From Marinibaculum pumilum (GTDB lineage Bacteria; Pseudomonadota; Alphaproteobacteria; Ferrovibrionales; Ferrovibrionaceae), in the NCBI RefSeq assembly GCF_042646425.1, contig NZ_JBHRTR010000028.1, positions 1 through 64,000 on the forward strand: a stretch of 64,000 nucleotides of DNA, given 5' to 3'. The notes beneath the pieces are model-generated. The model worked only from the letters and a program-made list of their open reading frames with translations, was not told the origin of the DNA and ran no database searches. The position numbers and the translations under genes were made by a program. This document shows, piece after piece, positions 59,853 to 64,000 of this stretch (position 1 is its first letter; every line of letters starts with the position of its first letter).

Positions 59853-59950
59853 GACGTCATCCCGGCCTTGAGCCGGGATCCATTCCGCGAACCGCGACGC
59901 GCCTCGCCGATTGCGGAATGGATCCTCGGGTCAGGCCCGAGGATGACGGC
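59853..59950. repeat. Dispersed palindromic repeat, copy 3
   Basis: GACGTCATCCCGGCCTTGAG, then CCGGGATCCATTCCGC, and on the other side GCGGAATGGATCCTCGGGTC ending GGATGACGG. Same plan as copies at 34104 and 45561. It sits inside the carboxyltransferase operon, between genes 1 and 2, so it is transcribed and could form an mRNA hairpin. Confidence 0.8.
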
Positions 59951-59974
59951 CAATGTGGTGAAAGGCCCGACCCC

Positions 59975-61456
59975 ATGAGCCATGTCCGCATTGTCGACCA
60001 GACCATCCGCGACGGGCAGCAGTCGCTGTGGGGCATGCGGATGCAGGCCGGCATGTGCCTGCCGGTGGCGCCGCTGATCGATCGCGCCGGCTACGAGGTG
60101 GTCGACCTGGTCGGCTCCTCGATGTTCGAGGTGATGGTCCGCCATGCCCGCGAGGATCCCTGGGAGGGGCTGGACCTGATCGTGCAGGCGATGCCGAACA
60201 CGCCGATCCGCGGCGGCCTGCGGGCGCACGGCATCATCTCGATGTCGGTGACGCCGGAAGCGCTGATGGACCTGTGGGTGAAGCGGCTCTGCGTGCATGG
60301 CGTGCGCAGCTTCTGGATCCACGACACCCTGCATGCCGACCGCAACATCGCGAAGATGCACCGCCGCGCCAAGGTGGCGAAGGAATTCGACGCCCAGATC
60401 GTGCTGGGGCTGATGTACTGCCTCTCGCCCGTCCATACCGACGAATACTATGCGGAACGGGCGGCGGTGATGGCCGACAGCCCGCATGTCGACCGGTTGA
60501 TGATCTACGACATGGCCGGCCTGCTGACCCCGGAGCGGGTGCGCAGCCTGGCGCCGGCGGTGAAGGCGGTGACCGACCGTCTGGGCAAGGGGCTTGAGAT
60601 CCATTCCCACAACGTCACCGGCTTGGCGCCCCTGGTCTATCTGGAGGCGATCGCCGCCGGGGTGGAGGTGATCCACACCGCGGCGCGGCCGCTGGCCAAC
60701 GGCGCGTCGATGCCGTCGGTGGAGATGACCCTGGGCAATCTGCGCCATGCCGGCCACAGCCACGACATCGATCCGTCGGTCCTGGCGCCGATCGCCGACC
60801 ATTTCGAGGCGGTGGCCCGCGCCGCCGGCTTCCAGCTCGGCGTGCCGAACGAATACGACCTCGGCGTCTACCAGCATCAGATCCCGGGCGGCATGACCGG
60901 CACCTTCCGCAACCAGCTGAAGGAGCACGGCATGGAGGAGCGCCTGCCGCAGCTGCTGGAGGAGGTGGCACGGGTGCGCCAGGAGCTGGGCTATCCCGGC
61001 CTCGCCACCCCCTATTCGCAGCTGGTCGGCACCCTGGCGCTGATGAACGTGCTGACCGGGAAGCGCTATGCCTCGATCCCCGACGAGGTGCTGCACTACG
61101 CCTATGGCTGGTTCGGCGCGCCGCCGGTGCCGATCGACCCGGAGGTGATGGACCGCATCGACGCCCATCCCAGGGCGCGCGACGTGCGCGGCACCGCGCC
61201 GCCCGATCCGGGGCTGGAGGAGATCCGCGCCGAGTTCGGCGCCATCGACGATGACGAACTGATCCTGCGCGCCCTGGTGGCCGCGCCGCATATCGACGCG
61301 ATGAAGGCCGCCGGGCCGGTGGCCCGCGACTATCCGCTGGTGCGCGACCCGGTGCTGGCGCGGGTACGCGACCTGATGGGGGAGAGCCGCGCCGCCCATG
61401 TTTCGCTGTCCGGCGCCGACTTCTCCCTCACCCTGAGCCGCAAGGAGGGCGTCTGA
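59975..61456 (+). CDS. Carboxyltransferase-like (OadA/5S family) protein 2, atypical active site
   Basis: A 493-residue close paralogue of protein 1, nearly identical in the first 60 residues (RIVDQTIRDGQQSLWGMRMQ). Metal His pair in EIHSHNVTG; HQIPGGMTGTFRNQLKEHG near residue 300. The carbamyl-Lys position is Tyr178 in IYDMAGLL. Residues around HADRNIAKMHRRAK carry a small insertion relative to protein 1, and VLGLMYCLSPVHTDE differs at the pocket. Paralogues with a shared scaffold but different pockets suggest hetero-oligomers or distinct substrates. Its stop and the next start overlap by one base (TGATG at 61454-61458). Confidence 0.85.
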   Translation: MSHVRIVDQTIRDGQQSLWGMRMQAGMCLPVAPLIDRAGYEVVDLVGSSMFEVMVRHAREDPWEGLDLIVQAMPNTPIRGGLRAHGIISMSVTPEALMDLWVKRLCVHGVRSFWIHDTLHADRNIAKMHRRAKVAKEFDAQIVLGLMYCLSPVHTDEYYAERAAVMADSPHVDRLMIYDMAGLLTPERVRSLAPAVKAVTDRLGKGLEIHSHNVTGLAPLVYLEAIAAGVEVIHTAARPLANGASMPSVEMTLGNLRHAGHSHDIDPSVLAPIADHFEAVARAAGFQLGVPNEYDLGVYQHQIPGGMTGTFRNQLKEHGMEERLPQLLEEVARVRQELGYPGLATPYSQLVGTLALMNVLTGKRYASIPDEVLHYAYGWFGAPPVPIDPEVMDRIDAHPRARDVRGTAPPDPGLEEIRAEFGAIDDDELILRALVAAPHIDAMKAAGPVARDYPLVRDPVLARVRDLMGESRAAHVSLSGADFSLTLSRKEGV

Positions 61457-62937
61457 TGGCGCATATCGAGTTCGTCGACCAGACCCTGCGGGACGGCCAG
61501 CAGTCGCTCTGGGGGATGCGGATGAAGGCCGGCATGGCGCTGCCGGTGACGCCGCTGATCGACCGGGTCGGCTACCGGGTGGTGGACCTGACCGGCTCCT
61601 CGATGTTCGAGGTGCTGATCAAGTATTGCGACGAGTATCCCTGGGACGGGCTGGACCTGCTGACCGCGTCGATGCCGAACAGCCGGATCCGCGCCGGCAT
61701 GCGGTCCAATGCCTGCGTCACCTTCGCGATCACGCCGGACGCGCTGATGGACCTCTGGGTCCGCTCGCTCTGCCGGCACGGCATTTCCAGCTTCTGGATC
61801 TACGACGTCCTGTTCAACATCGACAAGATGCACCGCCTGGCGCGGGTGGCGAAGGACGAGGCGGGCGCCGAGGTCGCCGCTGCGATCAACTTCTCCAACT
61901 CGCCGGTCCACACCGATGCATATTACGGCGAGAAGGCGCGCCTGCTGGCCGCCAGCCCTGACGTCGACACCCTGCTGATCTACGACACGGCCGGCTGCCT
62001 GCTGCCGGAGCGCGTGCCCGGCCTGGTGCGCAGCATCAAGGCGAACGCGAACGGCAAGCCGATCGAACTGCACTCCCACAACGTCGCCGGCCTGTCGAGC
62101 TGGGCCTATCTGGAGGCGGTGAAGGAGGGGGTGACGATCCTGCACACCGCCAGCCACCCGCTGGCCAACGGCCCGTCGATGCCGTCGACCCAGATCATGC
62201 GGCACAACACCCGGCTGCTGGGCCATACCGACAGCCTGGACGACCGCCTGATGGCGGAGGTGGAGGCGCATCTCACGAAGGTGGCGAAGACCGCCGGCCT
62301 GCCGATCGGCGTGCCGAACGAGTTCGACCTCTCCGCCTATCACCACCAGATCCCCGGCGGCATGACCGGTACCTTCAAGAACCAGCTGGCGCAGCACGGC
62401 ATGCCGGAAAAGCTCGACGCGGTGCTGGAGGAGACGGGCCGGGTCCGCCGCGAGCTGGGCTATCCCGGCATGATGACCCCGTTCAGCCAGCTGGTCGGCA
62501 CCCTGGCGGTGCTGAACGTGGTGCTGGGCGAGCGCTACCGGGTAATCCCCGACGAGGTGATCAAATATGCCTGCGGCCATTACGGCCAGCCGGTGGCGCC
62601 GATCGACCCGGAGGTGCTGAACCGGATCGAGGATGCGCCGCGCTACCGCGAGATCCGTGACGATCCGCCGGCGCAGCCCAGCCTGGACGAGCTGCGGCAG
62701 GAATACGGCGCGCATCTGTCGGACGAGGAACTGCTGCTGCAGATCCTGGTGCCGCCGCACGAGATCGCCAAGGCGCGCGCCGCCGGCCCGGTGGAACGTG
62801 CCTATCCGGTCCTGGACAGCGGGACCGCGCAGTTCGCCAACGAACTGATGCGCGGCAGCGGCGCCGCCTATCTGTCACTGGAGACCGGGGACTTCGCCTT
62901 CAGCGCGCGCCGCGGCGGCGGAAAGGACGCCGCCTGA
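61456..62937 (+). CDS. Carboxyltransferase-like (OadA/5S family) protein 3, atypical active site
   Basis: A 493-residue third paralogue, the most divergent of the three (EFVDQTLRDGQQSLWGMRMK start). Metal His pair in ELHSHNVAG, HQIPGGMTGTFKNQLAQHG conserved, and again Tyr (Tyr176 in IYDTAGCL) in place of the carbamylated Lys. Pocket stretches such as AINFSNSPVHTDAYY and the region HTASHPLANGPSMPSTQI differ from the other two. Single-base overlaps on both sides (with protein 2 and with the thiolase) make coordinated, probably stoichiometric, expression likely. Confidence 0.85.
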   Translation: MAHIEFVDQTLRDGQQSLWGMRMKAGMALPVTPLIDRVGYRVVDLTGSSMFEVLIKYCDEYPWDGLDLLTASMPNSRIRAGMRSNACVTFAITPDALMDLWVRSLCRHGISSFWIYDVLFNIDKMHRLARVAKDEAGAEVAAAINFSNSPVHTDAYYGEKARLLAASPDVDTLLIYDTAGCLLPERVPGLVRSIKANANGKPIELHSHNVAGLSSWAYLEAVKEGVTILHTASHPLANGPSMPSTQIMRHNTRLLGHTDSLDDRLMAEVEAHLTKVAKTAGLPIGVPNEFDLSAYHHQIPGGMTGTFKNQLAQHGMPEKLDAVLEETGRVRRELGYPGMMTPFSQLVGTLAVLNVVLGERYRVIPDEVIKYACGHYGQPVAPIDPEVLNRIEDAPRYREIRDDPPAQPSLDELRQEYGAHLSDEELLLQILVPPHEIAKARAAGPVERAYPVLDSGTAQFANELMRGSGAAYLSLETGDFAFSARRGGGKDAA

Positions 62938-64000
62938 TGGCACGCCGTGCCGTCATCGTCGACGGTGTCCGCTCCCCCTTCGGCCGGGGCCGGGCCGGCG
63001 GTGCGCTGAACCCGCTGCACCCGGTCGACCTTTATGCCCAGGTCCTGCGGGCGCTGATCGGCCGCACCGGCATCGATCCGGCGCAGGTGGAGGATGTGAT
63101 CACCGGCTGCGTCCTGCAGGTGGGCGAGCAGGCGGCCAATATCGGCCGCCACGGCTGGCTCGCCGCCGGCTTTCCGGAAACCGTTCCCGGCGTCACCCTG
63201 GACCGCAAGTGCGGCTCCGCCGAGCAGGCGCTGCACTTCGCCGCGCAGGGCGTGATCGCCGGCGCCTACGACATCGTCGTGGCCGGCGGCGTGGAGATGA
63301 TGAGCCGGGTCAGCATGAAGTCGAACCGGCTGGGCCAGGACAATCTCGGCCCGGCCTTTCACAGCCGCTATGACGCGGGGCTGGTGCATCAGGGCATCTC
63401 CGCCGAACTGATAGCCGCCCGCTGGCACATCGGCCGCGACGCGATGGACGCCTATGCCCTGCGCTCCCACCAGCGGGCCGCGGCCGCGCGGGACCGCGGC
63501 ATCCTCGCCCGCGACCTCGTCCCGATCGAGCTGCCGGGTGCCGAAGGACCGATCGTGGTGGACCGTGACGAAGGAATCCGCGACGACACCACCCTGGACA
63601 GGCTGGGCGGCCTGAAGCCGGCCTTTGCCGATCCGCAGGCGGAGCGGCGCTTCCCGGAGATCCGCTGGTCGGTGACTGCGGGCAGTTCTTCCCAGGTCAC
63701 CGACGGTGCCGCCGCGCTGCTGGTAATGGAGGAAGGCCTGGCCGCGCGGCTGGGCCTGACCCCCCGCGCCGCGGTCACCCATTTCGCGGTGGTCGGTGAC
63801 GACCCGCTGCTGGCGCTGACCGGGGTCACCCCGGCGACCGGGAAGCTGCTCGCCCGCGCCGGCCGGCGGATCGACGAGATCGACCGCTTCGAGGTCAACG
63901 AGGCCTTCGCCTCGGTCGTCCTGGCCTGGCAAAGGCGCACCGGCGCCGATCCCGAGCGGGTGAATGTCGATGGCGGTGCCATCGCCTTCGGCCATCCGGT
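62937..64000 (+). CDS. Thiolase (FadA-like acetyl-CoA acyltransferase), runs off the window
   Basis: At least 354 residues; the gene continues past 64000. Family start RRAVIVDGVRSPFGRGRAGG, nucleophile Cys92 in LDRKCGSAEQAL, catalytic His region in FEVNEAFASVV, and GGAIAFGHP at the window edge (GGAIALGHP in most). It would cleave a beta-ketoacyl-CoA to acetyl-CoA and a shortened acyl-CoA. ATG 62937 overlaps the carboxyltransferase 3 stop by one base (TGATG). A beta-keto acid made by carboxylation and activated by a ligase would be a natural substrate, which supports the pathway inferred for the cluster. Confidence 0.92.
   Translation, partial: MARRAVIVDGVRSPFGRGRAGGALNPLHPVDLYAQVLRALIGRTGIDPAQVEDVITGCVLQVGEQAANIGRHGWLAAGFPETVPGVTLDRKCGSAEQALHFAAQGVIAGAYDIVVAGGVEMMSRVSMKSNRLGQDNLGPAFHSRYDAGLVHQGISAELIAARWHIGRDAMDAYALRSHQRAAAARDRGILARDLVPIELPGAEGPIVVDRDEGIRDDTTLDRLGGLKPAFADPQAERRFPEIRWSVTAGSSSQVTDGAAALLVMEEGLAARLGLTPRAAVTHFAVVGDDPLLALTGVTPATGKLLARAGRRIDEIDRFEVNEAFASVVLAWQRRTGADPERVNVDGGAIAFGHP

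Noticed and set aside
58369..62937. HMG-CoA lyase or isopropylmalate synthase assignment for the three TIM-barrel proteins
   Set aside because: The IPGGM block, the RD...QSL start and direct linkage to biotin carboxylase and carrier fit the carboxyltransferase branch better.
41025..62937. Acetone or acetophenone carboxylase operon
   Set aside because: No hydantoinase-like alpha/beta subunits or small zinc-binding gamma subunit are present; the carboxylase parts here are biotin-dependent.

Overview
The window looks like the chromosome of a free-living alphaproteobacterium, probably of the Rhodospirillales type. Support comes from the high-GC coding sequence, tightly packed operons with 1-8 nt overlaps, many PAS/GAF hybrid histidine kinases, a TRAP transporter, and a dispersed palindromic repeat of a kind I associate with that group. 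No rRNA, tRNA, CRISPR array or prophage was seen. The genus cannot be named from the sequence alone.

Layout. (1) 1-7.1 kb is a scarred, visibly lower-GC accessory segment. A CheY-like regulator and a 1190-residue hybrid kinase lie between two decayed serine-recombinase fragments. Next comes an internally deleted IS66-family element that has cut into a YeeE/YedE sulfur-transport locus. (2) 7.2-12.0 kb (minus strand) holds an unusual protein with degenerate GGDEF/EAL-like features, a receiver protein and a membrane sensor kinase. (3) 12.4-24.4 kb is one plus-strand chemosensory operon: CheW, CheR-TPR, CheW, methyl-accepting protein, CheA-receiver, CheB, a REC-GAF-PAS hybrid kinase and a REC-EAL phosphodiesterase. 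It has the gene set of the Wsp system, but a c-di-GMP-degrading output replaces the usual diguanylate cyclase. (4) 24.6-36.8 kb contains an L,D-transpeptidase-like protein, a DctPQM TRAP transporter, a methyltransferase, thrS, a non-canonical IscU-like protein, cysS-sufE and hisI. (5) 36.9-41 kb has a frameshifted sensor kinase and three tandem genes for small secreted four-cysteine proteins of unknown function. An assembly gap with a 19-bp tandem repeat lies between the first two.

(6) 41-64 kb is the most interesting part, a catabolic-looking cluster that I cannot match to a named pathway. It encodes an acetoacetate-decarboxylase-family enzyme, SurE, an SCP2-type thiolase, two acyl-CoA ligases, an SDR, two paralogous 519-residue proteins of unrecognised family, and a pyruvate-phosphate-dikinase-like enzyme split over three genes and lacking the PEP/pyruvate barrel. 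It also encodes a biotin carboxyl carrier protein, a biotin carboxylase, three consecutive carboxyltransferase-like proteins and a terminal thiolase that runs off the window. All three carboxyltransferases have Tyr where the family normally has the carbamylated metal-binding Lys. Two identical 13-bp perfect palindromes upstream of the two halves suggest one regulator. My inference is a route that phosphorylates a small ketone or similar substrate, carboxylates it with biotin chemistry, then forms and cleaves a CoA thioester. The substrate is unknown and the phosphorylation step is hypothetical.

At least one gene (36937-38746) is broken by a single-base frameshift, so draft-assembly errors are possible. 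The run of Ns confirms that the region is draft sequence.
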